From an uncultured Roseovarius sp. (GTDB lineage: Bacteria > Pseudomonadota > Alphaproteobacteria > Rhodobacterales > Rhodobacteraceae), in NCBI RefSeq assembly GCF_947259555.1, contig NZ_CAMYMD010000067.1, forward strand, positions 1-64,000: a stretch of 64,000 nt of DNA, read 5' to 3'. Below, piece after piece: positions 44,319 through 54,188 of the stretch (the first letter of the stretch is position 1; each line of letters opens with the position of its first letter). Both the position numbers and the translations under genes were made by a program. The notes under the pieces are model-generated. The model made no database searches and was not told the origin of the DNA. It was given only the letters and a program-made list of their open reading frames with translations.

Positions 44319-44639
44319 ATGCCGCAAATCACCACAGACACGGCTCACCAGACCGTGATAACGACGTTCGAAGTGACCCCGGGAACTTGCGAGGACCTCC
44401 TCGATTTGCTGAACGCCGCTTACAGCGACTTCATCTCGCAACAGCCCGGCTTTATTTCCGCCAGCCTGCATGTCAATGACGCCCAGACCAGGATCGCCAA
44501 TTATTCGAAGTGGCGTGCGCGCGAGGATTTTCAGGCGATGCTTCGGAGCAGCGAGATGCGGGAGCGGAACCGCGAGATCAATGAGTTGTGCAAGAGCTTT
44601 GAGCCCGTGATGTATGACGTTGTGGCGAGCTTTGGATGA
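44319..44639 (+). CDS. Antibiotic biosynthesis monooxygenase (ABM) family protein
   Basis: A 106-residue dimeric alpha-beta-barrel protein. Segments FEVTPGTCEDLLDLLNAAYS, QPGFISASLHVNDAQTRIAN and YSKWRAREDFQAML fit the ABM/Dabb-like fold. Members include quinol monooxygenases and heme-degrading proteins, but many have unknown activity. AAAGGAGG precedes ATG 44319. The stop overlaps the next gene by four bases. Confidence 0.8.
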   Translation: MPQITTDTAHQTVITTFEVTPGTCEDLLDLLNAAYSDFISQQPGFISASLHVNDAQTRIANYSKWRAREDFQAMLRSSEMRERNREINELCKSFEPVMYDVVASFG

Positions 44640-44923
44640 AAAAAGATATCGAGCAACCGGAAGATTTGACGCAGGAGGTGGCGGGGCTTCGACGCGAGTT
44701 GACCCGACTGAATGCACACCGCTTCATCCGGGTTCACAATTCGATGCCGCGCATGCTGGCGTTCAACTTTGCGCGCGGGCTGGCCGTGGGTCTTGGCACG
44801 GTGATGGGGGCTACGGTGCTGTTGTCGGTCATGGTTTGGGCGCTTAGCCAGATCGAGTTTCTGCCGATCATTGGTGAATGGGCGGCGCAGATCGCACAAC
44901 AGATGCAGACAGCGCAGGAGTGA
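44636..44923 (+). CDS. DUF5665 domain membrane protein
   Basis: A 95-residue protein with a helical N-terminus (EVAGLRRELTRLNAHRFIRV), one hydrophobic segment (LAVGLGTVMGATVLLSVMVW) and a C-terminal amphipathic end (IGEWAAQIAQQMQ). This is the DUF5665 layout, of unknown function. It is coupled to the ABM gene. Confidence 0.75.
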   Translation: MKKDIEQPEDLTQEVAGLRRELTRLNAHRFIRVHNSMPRMLAFNFARGLAVGLGTVMGATVLLSVMVWALSQIEFLPIIGEWAAQIAQQMQTAQE

Positions 44924-45000
44924 CGCGCCCGTGATCTGAATCAAGGCAGGGCGTCGAGCATCGCGTCAGTATTGGTGGACAAAATGCGAAAGGACATCCC

Positions 45001-45408
45001 ATGTACAAACACGTTCTGGTCCCGATTTCCTTCGATACGGACCGAGACGCAGCAGGCGCGCTGAGCGCGGCGCGTCTCTTGGCGGGCGACGCCGGTAAGA
45101 TCAGCCTGCTGCATGTTATCGAACACGTGCCTGATTATGCGATTTCCTATTTGCCACAGGGGTATCTGAAGGAGGCGCACAAAGCCGTTGAGGCCGAGCT
45201 GGCCGCCATGGCTGCGACCTTGCCGAACGGCAGCTCGCATGTGATCGAAGGACATTCCGGGCGCACCATCCTTGACTGGGCAGAGGCGAACGGGCCCGAT
45301 TGCATCGTGCTGGCCAGCCATCGTCCGGGCATGCAGGATCTGCTGCTCGGGTCGACTGCGGCCAAAGTCGTGCGACACGCAAATTGCGCGGTACATGTCA
45401 TTCGGTGA
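45001..45408 (+). CDS. Universal stress protein (UspA family)
   Basis: A 135-residue Usp domain. Strand MYKHVLVPISFD starts it; the ATP-binding C-terminal motif reads IVLASHRPGMQDLLLGSTAA, near the G-2x-G-9x-G(S/T) pattern. It probably binds ATP and acts in stress survival. No operon partner is closer than about 70 bases. Confidence 0.88.
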   Translation: MYKHVLVPISFDTDRDAAGALSAARLLAGDAGKISLLHVIEHVPDYAISYLPQGYLKEAHKAVEAELAAMAATLPNGSSHVIEGHSGRTILDWAEANGPDCIVLASHRPGMQDLLLGSTAAKVVRHANCAVHVIR

Positions 45409-45477
45409 TTGGCAAGTGTTGCGGATCGGGCAGGCACTCCCCACATCCCTTGAAAGGTGAACAAAAGGAGAGTGCCT

Positions 45478-45720
45478 ATGCAATGCCCAATCGATGGTGC
45501 CCAACTCGTTCTGGCGGAGCGTGCGGGGGTCGAGATTGACTACTGCCCTCAATGCCGTGGCGTTTGGCTGGACCGGGGCGAGCTGGACAAGATCATTGAC
45601 CGCTCTGCCGGGGCAGTCGGCGGACCGGCGCCCGATCCCGACGACCGGGGCCATGACGGGCGCGGACAAAAGCCCCGCAAGAAGCGTGGCGGGTTTCTAG
45701 AGGAATTGTTCGATTTCTGA
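45478..45720 (+). CDS. Zinc-ribbon (TFIIB-type) small protein
   Basis: An 80-residue protein with two Cys pairs, MQCPIDGAQLVLAERAGVEI (one visible Cys, plus the start region) and DYCPQCRGVWLDRGELDKII, then a disordered Pro/Asp/Gly/Lys part and a C-terminal FLEELFDF. This is the zf-TFIIB small-protein family seen widely in proteobacteria, probably zinc-binding. ATG 45478 follows GGAGAG. Confidence 0.8.
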   Translation: MQCPIDGAQLVLAERAGVEIDYCPQCRGVWLDRGELDKIIDRSAGAVGGPAPDPDDRGHDGRGQKPRKKRGGFLEELFDF

Positions 45721-45764
45721 GCTAAAGGCTTGATCGCGGCGCATGTCGGGGCTAGGGGCCGCAC

Positions 45765-46109
45765 ATGGCCTATTTGCTGACCGCTCTGATTGCTGCGCTG
45801 ATTGCCCTGCTGACCCTCACTCCGCAAATGCCGGGGCCGCCGGGCTTTCCTGGGGTCGACAAATTGGCGCATTCAGTGGCGTTTTTGCTGCTGGTATTTC
45901 CGATATCGGTCACGCGCCCGCGCAAATGGCGCATCGTCGGTCTATGGGCGATGTGCTATGGCGCGCTGATCGAGATCGTGCAACCGCATGTCGGGCGCAG
46001 CGCTGAGTGGGCGGACCTGCTTGCCGATGGCGTGGGGGTGGCGATTGGGATTGCTCTGGCACTGGCTGCACGCAGGCTTGTTTGGACGTCCGGGGATGTG
46101 ATGCGTTGA
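45765..46109 (+). CDS. VanZ-like membrane protein
   Basis: A 114-residue inner-membrane protein with about four helices: LLTALIAALIALLTLTPQMP, KLAHSVAFLLLVFPISV, IVGLWAMCYGALIEIVQP and DGVGVAIGIALALAARRLVW. The DKLAHSVAF and ALIEIVQPHVGRSAEWADLL segments are typical of VanZ-like proteins. Role unknown. Confidence 0.8.
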   Translation: MAYLLTALIAALIALLTLTPQMPGPPGFPGVDKLAHSVAFLLLVFPISVTRPRKWRIVGLWAMCYGALIEIVQPHVGRSAEWADLLADGVGVAIGIALALAARRLVWTSGDVMR

Positions 46110-46225
46110 CCGCGGTCAGCTCGTATGCCAAGTCCGTTTCGGAATGCAAAGGGCTTGCCGTTGCAGAAGGCTCTGCACCAGCGGCATGAAGCCATCGTTC
46201 CTATTCCAAGCGGAAACGAACCAAG

Positions 46226-46259
46226 GCGCGGCGCCGCAATCACTCGATTTGCGCCGCGC
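46226..46259. repeat. GC-rich inverted repeat between VanZ and thyX genes
   Basis: GCGCGGCGC (46226-46234) and GCGCCGCGC (46251-46259) pair perfectly over nine bases. The two genes converge here. No T tract follows on either strand, so it may still act as a weak convergent terminator. Confidence 0.5.
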
Positions 46260-46272
46260 AGCAAGCGTTCAG

Positions 46273-47178
46273 TTATCCAATCACCCCCTGAAATTCACGC
46301 CATTCCCCCTTGGACATGCCGGAGGTATCCTGCGTGACCTCTTCGCCTTTTAGCATCCGTCGCACGCATTCGAGCGCCGTTGCCGAGAGCGTCGCGCCGC
46401 CCATCCGGTAATCCTCGAACGCCTTATAGGCATAGGGCACCCAATCGGCGACAAGACGGCAGATTTCGTCGGCATAGACCCGGATTTCATATTGAGCGTG
46501 GGCGTCGGCGCGCAGGCGCAGGAAATGCAGAAGATTGTGCAGATCGACCTTCCAATACCATTGCGTATAGATATTGGCGGGCAGATTCATCCGTGCCAGC
46601 TCGCGCGCGAGCCCTTGCTGGCCGTCCTGTCCGATCATCTCTTCGTAGTGGTCATAGCAGCGCATCGCATCTTCGGTCAGGATGCGCAGCACACGCTGCG
46701 CCTCGTCGCCCTCAAGCGCCGCACCGCGCCCCTGATTGTTGGTTGTCGATTGCGCCGCGAGCGCATCGGGGGCCGGGATGTAGAACTCGCGGTCCAGGAT
46801 CGAATAGCGCGCCGAGTATTCGTTTACATTGGCGGTGCGGTGCCGGATCCACTGGCGCGCGACGAAGACGGGCAGTTTGACATGGAGCTTGATTTCGCAC
46901 ATCTCGAAGGGTGTCGAATGCCAGTGACGCATCAGGTAGCGGATCAGCCCCTCGTCGTTCTGTACATGTTTAGTGCCGGCACCATAACTCACCCGCGCCG
47001 CCTGAACGATAGCGGCATCGTCGCCCATGTAATCTATTACCCGGACAAATCCGTGATCGAGCACGGGGTGGGCCGTGTAGAGATGCGCCTCCATCCCGGC
47101 TGATGTCGTACGCCGGGTTTCATGCGTTTGGCCGCGTTGCGCGTCAATTTCGGCCTGTTGTTCGGGGCTGAGGGGCAT
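46273..47178 (-). CDS. thyX: FAD-dependent thymidylate synthase ThyX
   Basis: A 301-residue enzyme. The ThyX motif [15 protein letters not shown] is complete (RHRxxS/T-x-NExSxRY). Conserved helices [20 protein letters not shown] and [20 protein letters not shown] follow. It makes dTMP with FAD and folate, replacing ThyA. The start was set at ATG 47178 ([15 protein letters not shown]); ATG 47193 adds five residues. Divergent from the lipoprotein gene. Confidence 0.93.
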   Translation of the reverse strand: MPLSPEQQAEIDAQRGQTHETRRTTSAGMEAHLYTAHPVLDHGFVRVIDYMGDDAAIVQAARVSYGAGTKHVQNDEGLIRYLMRHWHSTPFEMCEIKLHVKLPVFVARQWIRHRTANVNEYSARYSILDREFYIPAPDALAAQSTTNNQGRGAALEGDEAQRVLRILTEDAMRCYDHYEEMIGQDGQQGLARELARMNLPANIYTQWYWKVDLHNLLHFLRLRADAHAQYEIRVYADEICRLVADWVPYAYKAFEDYRMGGATLSATALECVRRMLKGEEVTQDTSGMSKGEWREFQGVIG

Positions 47179-47338
47179 AGCGGAGCCTTTCATCACTATA
47201 GCGAGTCGCAGTCCACTATATCTTGGGGATGCCCCCTGAGGAAAGCCGATAGAGAGTATGTGCGAGAGCGCCACAGAGTGTATTTTTCTACAACCGCTGC
47301 CTGCATCGGTGATTGACTTTTGAAGGCTAAAGCGGGAA

Positions 47339-47358
47339 GTTTCTGAAAAACAAGAAAC
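47339..47358. promoter_or_regulatory. Operator-like inverted repeat upstream of the lipoprotein gene
   Basis: GTTTCT (47339-47344) and AGAAAC (47353-47358) are perfect complements with an 8-bp spacer, 28 bases before the ATG at 47386. The position suits a regulator of the lipoprotein-Slam operon. It does not match the classic Fur, Irr or RirA consensus that I know. A TTGACT lies upstream at 47313-47318 without a good -10. Confidence 0.35.
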
Positions 47359-47385
47359 AAATGACATATTGAGGGCAGTCTCATC

Positions 47386-48507
47386 ATGAAACAAATCGTG
47401 GCAGGCCTTATGGCCGCTGCCCTTTTGGGCGGCTGTGGAGGCGGATCAAATCCGTTCGAGAGATCGGCGACCGAAGACGAGAGCGCAACCGACGGTGGCA
47501 CCACCGATGACGGGACCACGGACGGCGGGACGACCGATGACGGGAGCACAGACGGCGAAACCAACACCGATGGTGACAGTTCGCCCACGGTCAACACAGA
47601 AGTTGCGGTGCCCGAAGAACTGGCCGGTAACGTGCGCAGTGTCAGCTTTGACGCAGCGACTCAGACATTGGTCGTCGAAGCGCTGAACCTCGATGATGTG
47701 CCTGTAAGGGCAGTCTACCGGCGTCGTCCGGGGCTGGACAGGAATGGCTATGTTGGGTTCAGCGTACAGAATGACCCGCTTGACCGGCATTTCACCGCCT
47801 TCGCCAAGGAATCGTCCAACAGCAATTCCGTGCGCGCCGCGGTGGTCGGAAGCGGCGGACCTCGCAATATCGGGTTCCGTGGCGGGTTTTTCGAGCGCGA
47901 CGGTGATTACACGCCGCCTGAGGTCAGCGAAACGACAGGTCTTGTCAGCTATGCGGGGCGCTATGTCGGGATCAGCAATATCGGCGTCACGAACGGGTCG
48001 GATCTGGCGGAGATCCCGGTCGATCTGTTGACCAGCGAAGCGTTCCCCGAAGAGTTGCGTCCGACACAGGCGGTTTCAGTGGATGGCAAGGTGTTCATCA
48101 ACGCCGATTTCGCGGATAACAGTGTCGAGGGTAATGTCTTTGACCGCCGTTTGGTGGAGACAAACACCCGGCTTCCGTCGGTCGTTCTCGTGACCTCGCC
48201 GATTGCTGGAAATGGCACTTTCAACGGTGACGTTGAAATTGATAGCCGAGAAGACCTTAACGAGGACGGGATAGCGGATGGTTCGCGTACGGTCCTGGGG
48301 TCATATGGCGGCGTGTTCGGCGGGCCGAATGCCGACGCCGTGGCTGGTATTATCAATCTTGACGATCTCGGTGGCGGGCCAGAGCTTGAAGATCTGGGTC
48401 TGAACGGCGAGCTGCTGGAGACCGGCATATTCGTTCTCGATCAATGTGGGCAGACCGTAGATGCCGAGCTTTGCAACCTTGTCAATCCTGACGTTGCCTC
48501 GCCCTGA
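47386..48507 (+). CDS. Surface lipoprotein with TbpB-like barrel, predicted Slam substrate
   Basis: A 373-residue lipoprotein. The lipobox is LLGGCGG near residue 14-20 (Cys about 17). Residues about 36-62 are a low-complexity Thr/Asp/Gly linker made of repeated units such as [10 protein letters not shown]. The rest is beta-rich, and its C-terminal domain has [20 protein letters not shown], matching the GxFxGPNAxExxG signature of transferrin-binding protein B and factor-H-binding protein barrels. Such lipoproteins are moved to the cell surface by Slam proteins, and the next gene encodes one. Expected location: outer membrane, outer face. A ligand (metal, heme, host or algal protein) cannot be named. 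GAGGGCAG precedes the ATG. Confidence 0.8.
   Translation: MKQIVAGLMAAALLGGCGGGSNPFERSATEDESATDGGTTDDGTTDGGTTDDGSTDGETNTDGDSSPTVNTEVAVPEELAGNVRSVSFDAATQTLVVEALNLDDVPVRAVYRRRPGLDRNGYVGFSVQNDPLDRHFTAFAKESSNSNSVRAAVVGSGGPRNIGFRGGFFERDGDYTPPEVSETTGLVSYAGRYVGISNIGVTNGSDLAEIPVDLLTSEAFPEELRPTQAVSVDGKVFINADFADNSVEGNVFDRRLVETNTRLPSVVLVTSPIAGNGTFNGDVEIDSREDLNEDGIADGSRTVLGSYGGVFGGPNADAVAGIINLDDLGGGPELEDLGLNGELLETGIFVLDQCGQTVDAELCNLVNPDVASP
47491..47580 (+). repeat. 30-bp tandem repeat encoding a Thr-Asp-Gly linker
   Basis: Two near-identical 30-bp units (47491-47520, 47521-47550) and a degenerate third encode [20 protein letters not shown] and [10 protein letters not shown]. Copy number could vary by slippage and alter linker length of the surface lipoprotein. 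Confidence 0.75.
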
Positions 48508-49864
48508 GCGGGCCTTTTTCGGGGCGGCTCTGGTCGCCTTGATGGCGGGCGGATCGGCTTTGTCCGAGTCCGCCCGGCTGTCTCTTGCGCAAGCGGATGC
48601 GTTGGCAGCGCAGGCCTTGGCTGCGGGCGAGTCGCGTTTGGCCTACGATCTCAGCAAGGGGCTCTTGGAGGCCGGCAAGGACAATCCGCGCGCCCATTAC
48701 TATCAGGCGCTTGCATTGGCGCAGGCGCGTGCGTTTGGTCCGGCCGAAAGGAAGGCGGCGCTCGCCTATTGGCATTCAAACACCGAAGAGCAGCGCTATC
48801 AGGCCGCCAATCTCGCGGCACAGCTGAGCTTTGCCGACGAACGACTGACAGGGTCGCAGTTCTGGCTGCGGCGAGCGGTCGATCATGCGCCCGATGAGGT
48901 TGCACGCGCGCGGACTGTCAGTGCGTTCCAGAATGTACGCGCGCGCAACCCCTTGCGCTTTGATTTGCGCGTGTCGACCGCACCCTCGGACAACGTGAAT
49001 AATGGCTCAAACAGCCCACTGAATGTGATTGACGGCGTGCCAGTGGTCGGCAATCTCAGCCCATCGGCACGAGCGCTCTCTGGCGTGATCACCAAGGCGC
49101 ATGGCTCGCTGTCTTACAGGATCGCGCAGAGCGAGGGGCGTGAAACCCGCCTGCGCGGTCGGGTCACGGCACGACGGGTGGACATCTCCGACCGCGTGGT
49201 CGGTCTAAGCGGGGACGACCTGTCGTCGACGCTCGTAGAGCTGGGAGTGACCCAATATTTACGCGGCTCGCGTGAAACCGTGACGTGGAAATTCGATCTC
49301 GATGGTGGTCGCGTCTGGTACGGCGGCGATCCCCTCTATGATTTCGCGCGCCTTGGCGTTGCCCGGTATCAGCGCCTGGACGAGCGATTTCTGCTCAGTT
49401 TTGGCGGCTCTCTGGAGGAGCAGCAGGACGAGGCCGCGCGCGGCGCGGACAGTACCATTTCCGGAGCCTTTGCAGGGATCGGGATGAGCCTTGAGGGGGG
49501 CGGGCGTGTCGGGTTTCGGCTGCAATATCGAGATGCTGACAGCAGCGGTGTCAACCGCACGTCAGACCAATGGACCGGCATTGCAACCTATGCCCTCGGT
49601 CGCGAGCTCGGGCCGGCGAGCCTGGAGTTTTCCCTTGGGGTCAGCCGGCTGGATTACGGGCGCTATCAGGTGGGGTTCATCAACGTGCCCGGGGGGCGCG
49701 ATGACGAGTCGGTGTTCGGTGGTGTGACGGCCACGTTCAACGACTGGGGTTACATGGGCTTTGTGCCCACGCTCACCGTGACGAGCGAGCGCAGCCGGTC
49801 CAATATCAGCCGGTTCGATGTTGAAGAGACGTCAGTCAGCCTCGGAATTCGTTCCGAATTCTGA
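48461..49864 (+). CDS. Surface lipoprotein assembly modifier (Slam/DUF560) outer-membrane protein
   Basis: A 467-residue protein with the Slam layout. The N-terminus has a signal peptide (RAFFGAALVALMAGGSALS). Residues about 40-150 are TPR-like helices (ADALAAQALAAGESRLAYDL; NPRAHYYQALALAQARAFGP). Residues about 165-467 are a DUF560 transmembrane beta-barrel, with ADSTISGAFAGIGMSLEGGG, GFRLQYRDADSSGVNRTSDQ and a C-terminal GIRSEF whose final Phe is a BAM signal. Slam moves lipoproteins across the outer membrane (type XI secretion). The ATG lies 47 bases inside the upstream lipoprotein gene, so the pair is co-translated. The exact start is uncertain (TTG 48479 is possible). Confidence 0.85.
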   Translation: MPSFATLSILTLPRPERAFFGAALVALMAGGSALSESARLSLAQADALAAQALAAGESRLAYDLSKGLLEAGKDNPRAHYYQALALAQARAFGPAERKAALAYWHSNTEEQRYQAANLAAQLSFADERLTGSQFWLRRAVDHAPDEVARARTVSAFQNVRARNPLRFDLRVSTAPSDNVNNGSNSPLNVIDGVPVVGNLSPSARALSGVITKAHGSLSYRIAQSEGRETRLRGRVTARRVDISDRVVGLSGDDLSSTLVELGVTQYLRGSRETVTWKFDLDGGRVWYGGDPLYDFARLGVARYQRLDERFLLSFGGSLEEQQDEAARGADSTISGAFAGIGMSLEGGGRVGFRLQYRDADSSGVNRTSDQWTGIATYALGRELGPASLEFSLGVSRLDYGRYQVGFINVPGGRDDESVFGGVTATFNDWGYMGFVPTLTVTSERSRSNISRFDVEETSVSLGIRSEF

Positions 49865-49957
49865 GACGGGCAGGGTGGTTTGCTCTGGTTTTTGCCTCGA
49901 CACTCGCGCGAGTGCCTCTATCCTCAGGACAAATGCAACGACGGAGGAATGCAAGTG

Positions 49958-50386
49958 ATGCGCATTAGATATTTGCACACGATGGTCAGGGTAAAGGACC
50001 TTGAAGCGACAATGCGGTTCTTTGGCCTGCTGGGGCTCAAGGAAACGCGCCGTTGGGACAACGATGGAGGGCGTTTCACACTTGTCTTCATGGCACCCGA
50101 AGGGCAAGAAGAATGCCCGGTCGAGCTGACCTATAATTGGGATGGCGACGAGGGGCTGCCGTCGGATAGCCGTCACTTCGGGCACCTGGCCTATTCTGTC
50201 GGCGATATCTACGAGATGTGCCAGCATCTTATGGATAATGGTGTGGAAATCAATCGCCCGCCGCGAGAAGGGCGGATGGCGTTTGTGCGCAGCCCCGACA
50301 ATATTTCGGTGGAACTGTTACAAGAGGGGGAGGCCCTTGCGCCCAAGGAACCATGGACGAGTATGGAGAATATCGGCCATTGGTGA
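49958..50386 (+). CDS. Glyoxalase I family protein (lactoylglutathione lyase-like)
   Basis: A 142-residue VOC protein. Segments RYLHTMVRVKDLEATMRFFG, LKETRRWDNDGGRFTLVFMA, VELTYNWDGDEGLPSDSRHF, GHLAYSVGDIYEMCQHLMDN and NISVELLQEG carry the H/E metal-ligand positions of glyoxalase I. It likely converts the methylglyoxal-glutathione adduct to lactoylglutathione. ATG 49958 follows GGAGG at about ten bases; ATG 49949 is too close to it. The DUF1194 gene overlaps the stop. Confidence 0.88.
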   Translation: MRIRYLHTMVRVKDLEATMRFFGLLGLKETRRWDNDGGRFTLVFMAPEGQEECPVELTYNWDGDEGLPSDSRHFGHLAYSVGDIYEMCQHLMDNGVEINRPPREGRMAFVRSPDNISVELLQEGEALAPKEPWTSMENIGHW

Positions 50387-51081
50387 GGCTCGCGGCGGCA
50401 TTGTTGATCGCGGTTGCAGCCTCCCCGGCGCAGGCGGCCTGCCGCCTCGCGCTGGTACTGGCGCTTGATGTCTCGTCCTCTGTGGACGACGAGGAATACG
50501 CGCTGCAACGGGTCGGGTTGGCCGCTGCGCTCGACGCGCCCGAAATCCGGCATGCCGTACTGCAAGGTGGGCAGGGCGATGTCGCGTTGGCGGTCTATGA
50601 ATGGAGTGGCCGCTTTCAGGAAAAGCGGCATCTGGATTGGAGCGTCCTGCGCTCTGATGGGGATATCGACCGCGCGGTCGCGGTGCTTGCGGAGATGGAG
50701 CGTTCGACCTCGGATTACCCTACGGCGCTTGGCTCGGCATTGGGGTATGGGGCGCAAGTGTTGACGCAGGCGCCTGCCTGTGACCGGCGGGTGATTGACG
50801 TCTCGGGTGACGGGATCAACAATGAGGGGTTCGCGCCGGCGCTGGCCTACAGGCACTTTCCCTTTGATGGCGTCACCGTCAACGGGCTTGTGATTCTCGG
50901 GCATGATGCCGAGGTGGTCGCGCATTACCGGCGCGAGGTTCTGCGCGGCCCTGGAGCGTTCTTGGAGGTTGCGCAGGGTTTTGAAGATTTCCAAGAGGCG
51001 ATGGCGCGCAAGCTATTTCGTGAAATCAGCGATATCCAGTTGGGTGCGCTTGCACCATCCGAGGCGGCGCCACGTCAGTAA
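50383..51081 (+). CDS. DUF1194 von Willebrand factor A-like secreted protein
   Basis: A 232-residue exported protein. Starting at GTG 50383, residues 1-18 (RLAAALLIAVAASPAQA) are a signal peptide. The vWA fold has the MIDAS DVSSSVDDEEY, a middle RRVIDVSGDGINNEG and VNGLVILG, as in DUF1194. An alternative ATG 50353 would add ten hydrophilic residues before the signal. GTG overlaps the glyoxalase TGA by four bases. The role is probably metal-dependent protein binding in the periplasm. Confidence 0.85.
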   Translation: MRLAAALLIAVAASPAQAACRLALVLALDVSSSVDDEEYALQRVGLAAALDAPEIRHAVLQGGQGDVALAVYEWSGRFQEKRHLDWSVLRSDGDIDRAVAVLAEMERSTSDYPTALGSALGYGAQVLTQAPACDRRVIDVSGDGINNEGFAPALAYRHFPFDGVTVNGLVILGHDAEVVAHYRREVLRGPGAFLEVAQGFEDFQEAMARKLFREISDIQLGALAPSEAAPRQ

Positions 51082-51575
51082 ATATAGCGGATCTGATCCG
51101 CCCAGTATCTTTCGACCCGGCGCAACGACGCCGTGATCTGATCTATGCCATCTGGTCCCAGAACTCCGCGCCCCTTCAACCCTTCGGCATGACGCGCGAA
51201 GAGACCTGCGACGACATCCCGAATGTGGCGGCCCTTCTCGGTCAGTCGTACCCGAACGGATCGGCGATCCACTTCGCAGCGTTGATGGTGCATATAGCCC
51301 ATTTCGACCAGTTTCTTGAGGTTGTAACTGACGTTGCTGCCTTGATAGTAGCCACGCGTCTTGAGCTCACCTGCGGTGACCTCGTTATCGCCAATATTGA
51401 ACAGCAAGAGCGCCTGTACCGCGTTGATCTCGAGCACGCCCACGCGCTCGAATTCGTCCTTGATCACATCAAGCAAGAGCCGATGTAACCGTTCGACCAA
51501 TGACAGCGCGTCCAAATAGCCACTTATGAAGCCATCATTGACAGGCGGCGTGTTCCGGGGGCTGTGAAAACTCAT
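51075..51575 (-). CDS. MarR/LdtR-like winged-helix regulator
   Basis: A 166-residue regulator with a MarR-type winged helix: LDVIKDEFERVGVLEINAVQ, LKTRGYYQGSNVSYNLKKLV (recognition helix) and DRRSVRVRLTEKGRHIRDVV (wing). Sequence type recalls LdtR of Rhizobiales, which controls an L,D-transpeptidase and osmotic stress genes. ATG 51575 is used rather than 51620. It is convergent with the DUF1194 gene, with stops overlapping by 7 bp. Confidence 0.85.
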   Translation of the reverse strand: MSFHSPRNTPPVNDGFISGYLDALSLVERLHRLLLDVIKDEFERVGVLEINAVQALLLFNIGDNEVTAGELKTRGYYQGSNVSYNLKKLVEMGYMHHQRCEVDRRSVRVRLTEKGRHIRDVVAGLFARHAEGLKGRGVLGPDGIDQITASLRRVERYWADQIRYIY

Positions 51576-51665
51576 GTCCGTCTCCGTGCGATACTGCTCG
51601 CAGCCGAACCTGAGCGACAAACCCGAACATTAGGTAAACCCTGACGAAATCCCCTAAAATACGCA

Positions 51666-51950
51666 CTAGTTTTCGCCGTGTGCTCGCTCGGTGATCTCGG
51701 CGATGAGCGCGACGAAATTGGAAGGTGGGGCCGTTTGGCCCGTCACCCATTGATAGAGATCCTGATCGTTTTCGCACAGCAACGCGTCAAACCGATCAAG
51801 TGCTTCGTTGTCCATAGAGGCAAGCCGCGCATCGGCAAAGCGGGTCAGGATGATGTCCATCTCCTTGATGCCCCGGCGCATCGCCCGCATATGCAAGCGC
51901 TTCACGCGATGCGCATGCGGCTCATGTGCCGCGCCAGGTGCCTCATTCAC
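51666..51950 (-). CDS. sdhE: FAD assembly factor SdhE
   Basis: A 94-residue protein with the SdhE motif MRAMRRGIKEMDIILTRFAD (RGxxE) and LLCENDQDLYQWVTGQTAPP. It helps attach FAD covalently to the succinate dehydrogenase flavoprotein. It is encoded after the XRE-regulator gene, whose stop overlaps its start by eight bases. Confidence 0.92.
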   Translation of the reverse strand: MNEAPGAAHEPHAHRVKRLHMRAMRRGIKEMDIILTRFADARLASMDNEALDRFDALLCENDQDLYQWVTGQTAPPSNFVALIAEITERAHGEN

Positions 51951-52344
51951 CGGCTTCTTCCCGAAGCTTGGCGCGCAGGGTCTTCTCCAGACGCGCGAGA
52001 CGGTCTGTAGACCGTGTCAACTGTGTGCGGATATCGCGAATTTCTGTCAGCATTTCAGTGACATCAGGAGATAATTCCCCAGCCTCGGGTGCGCCCGGCC
52101 CTTCACCCTCGCCGGAGAGCAGCCACAAGAGCGAGACATTAAGAAGCCCCGCCATCATCGACAACTTGTTCGCGCGGGGCTCTGAAAGGTCGTCTTCCCA
52201 GGCCTTGAGCGTCTTCAGCTTTACGCCGAGGCGCTTGGCAAGGTCGCCTTGCGTCATGCCCGAGCGTTCGCGGGCACCCGCCACGCGGTCGCCGAAGGTG
52301 GTGGCATCGGGGTCAAACCAGCTTTCATTGGTGTCTGTTGTCAT
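51943..52344 (-). CDS. XRE-family regulator with C-terminal coiled coil
   Basis: A 133-residue protein. The HTH_3 domain (residues about 17-72) has FGDRVAGARERSGMTQGDLA and GVKLKTLKAWEDDLSEPRAN. Residues about 95-130 form a predicted coiled coil (MLTEIRDIRTQLTRSTDRLA). This small alphaproteobacterial family is usually next to sdhE, as here. ATG 52344 follows GGAAAGGG. Targets are unknown. Confidence 0.85.
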   Translation of the reverse strand: MTTDTNESWFDPDATTFGDRVAGARERSGMTQGDLAKRLGVKLKTLKAWEDDLSEPRANKLSMMAGLLNVSLLWLLSGEGEGPGAPEAGELSPDVTEMLTEIRDIRTQLTRSTDRLARLEKTLRAKLREEAGE

Positions 52345-52396
52345 CTCATCCCTTTCCGGCGATCGTCCTTGATCAACCTTTGGCGGCAACTTATGA

Positions 52397-53632
<1,236 letters not shown>

Positions 53633-53640
53633 GAACAAAC

Positions 53641-54045
53641 ATGGCGGGCGATCTCCCCGATTATTACTTCAGGGTGCGCGAGAACGGGGCCTTCGTGTTC
53701 CGGGTCGATACCGAGAACCGGCAGCGCCGCATAGACATGGACCAGATCGCCGTCGTCAACATTCGCAAGTCCGAGATCAAGCCGCATGGCGACCGCGAGT
53801 TGAGCGAGGCGGATATCGCCGCGATCACCGAATGGATGACCGAGCGGCAGACGATCCTCGAGCATCGAGATATCGACGATATCCTGCGGGCGGTGGATTA
53901 TCTCAACACCACCACCCATTGGGCGCAGTCGCGTGCGACCGATGAGCAGTTGGAGCAGGTGACGGATGCGCTGTTGCTGGCCATGCACGACCTGCGCACC
54001 GTGCTGGTGCGCAAGAAGGCGGACCGATTGCTGAAGGACGGGTGA
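53641..54045 (+). CDS. Conserved hypothetical protein
   Basis: A 134-residue acidic, mostly alpha-helical protein without a signal or membrane segment. LPDYYFRVRENGAFVFRVDT and MDQIAVVNIRKSEIKPHGDR form the N-terminal part; ADIAAITEWMTERQTIL and ATDEQLEQVTDALLLAMHDL are helices. It looks conserved in Rhodobacteraceae from its codon use and place after aatA, eight bases away, suggesting a shared message. No function is proposed. Confidence 0.65.
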   Translation: MAGDLPDYYFRVRENGAFVFRVDTENRQRRIDMDQIAVVNIRKSEIKPHGDRELSEADIAAITEWMTERQTILEHRDIDDILRAVDYLNTTTHWAQSRATDEQLEQVTDALLLAMHDLRTVLVRKKADRLLKDG

Positions 54046-54188
54046 GGGGGAAGTCGCCGTGAGCCGCGCATCGACGGGCCGCGGTGCGGCGATCCAACGC
54101 TCGTTCGGCAGACCTTTATCTCTGCCAAGTTGGGAAAACATTCACGCGATGCGCAGGTTGCAGCCAAATCGCCGTGCCGTCGGGGCGG

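Noticed and set aside
47491..47580. CRISPR-like direct repeats
   Set aside because: Repeats have no spacers and are in frame inside a lipoprotein gene; they encode a linker.
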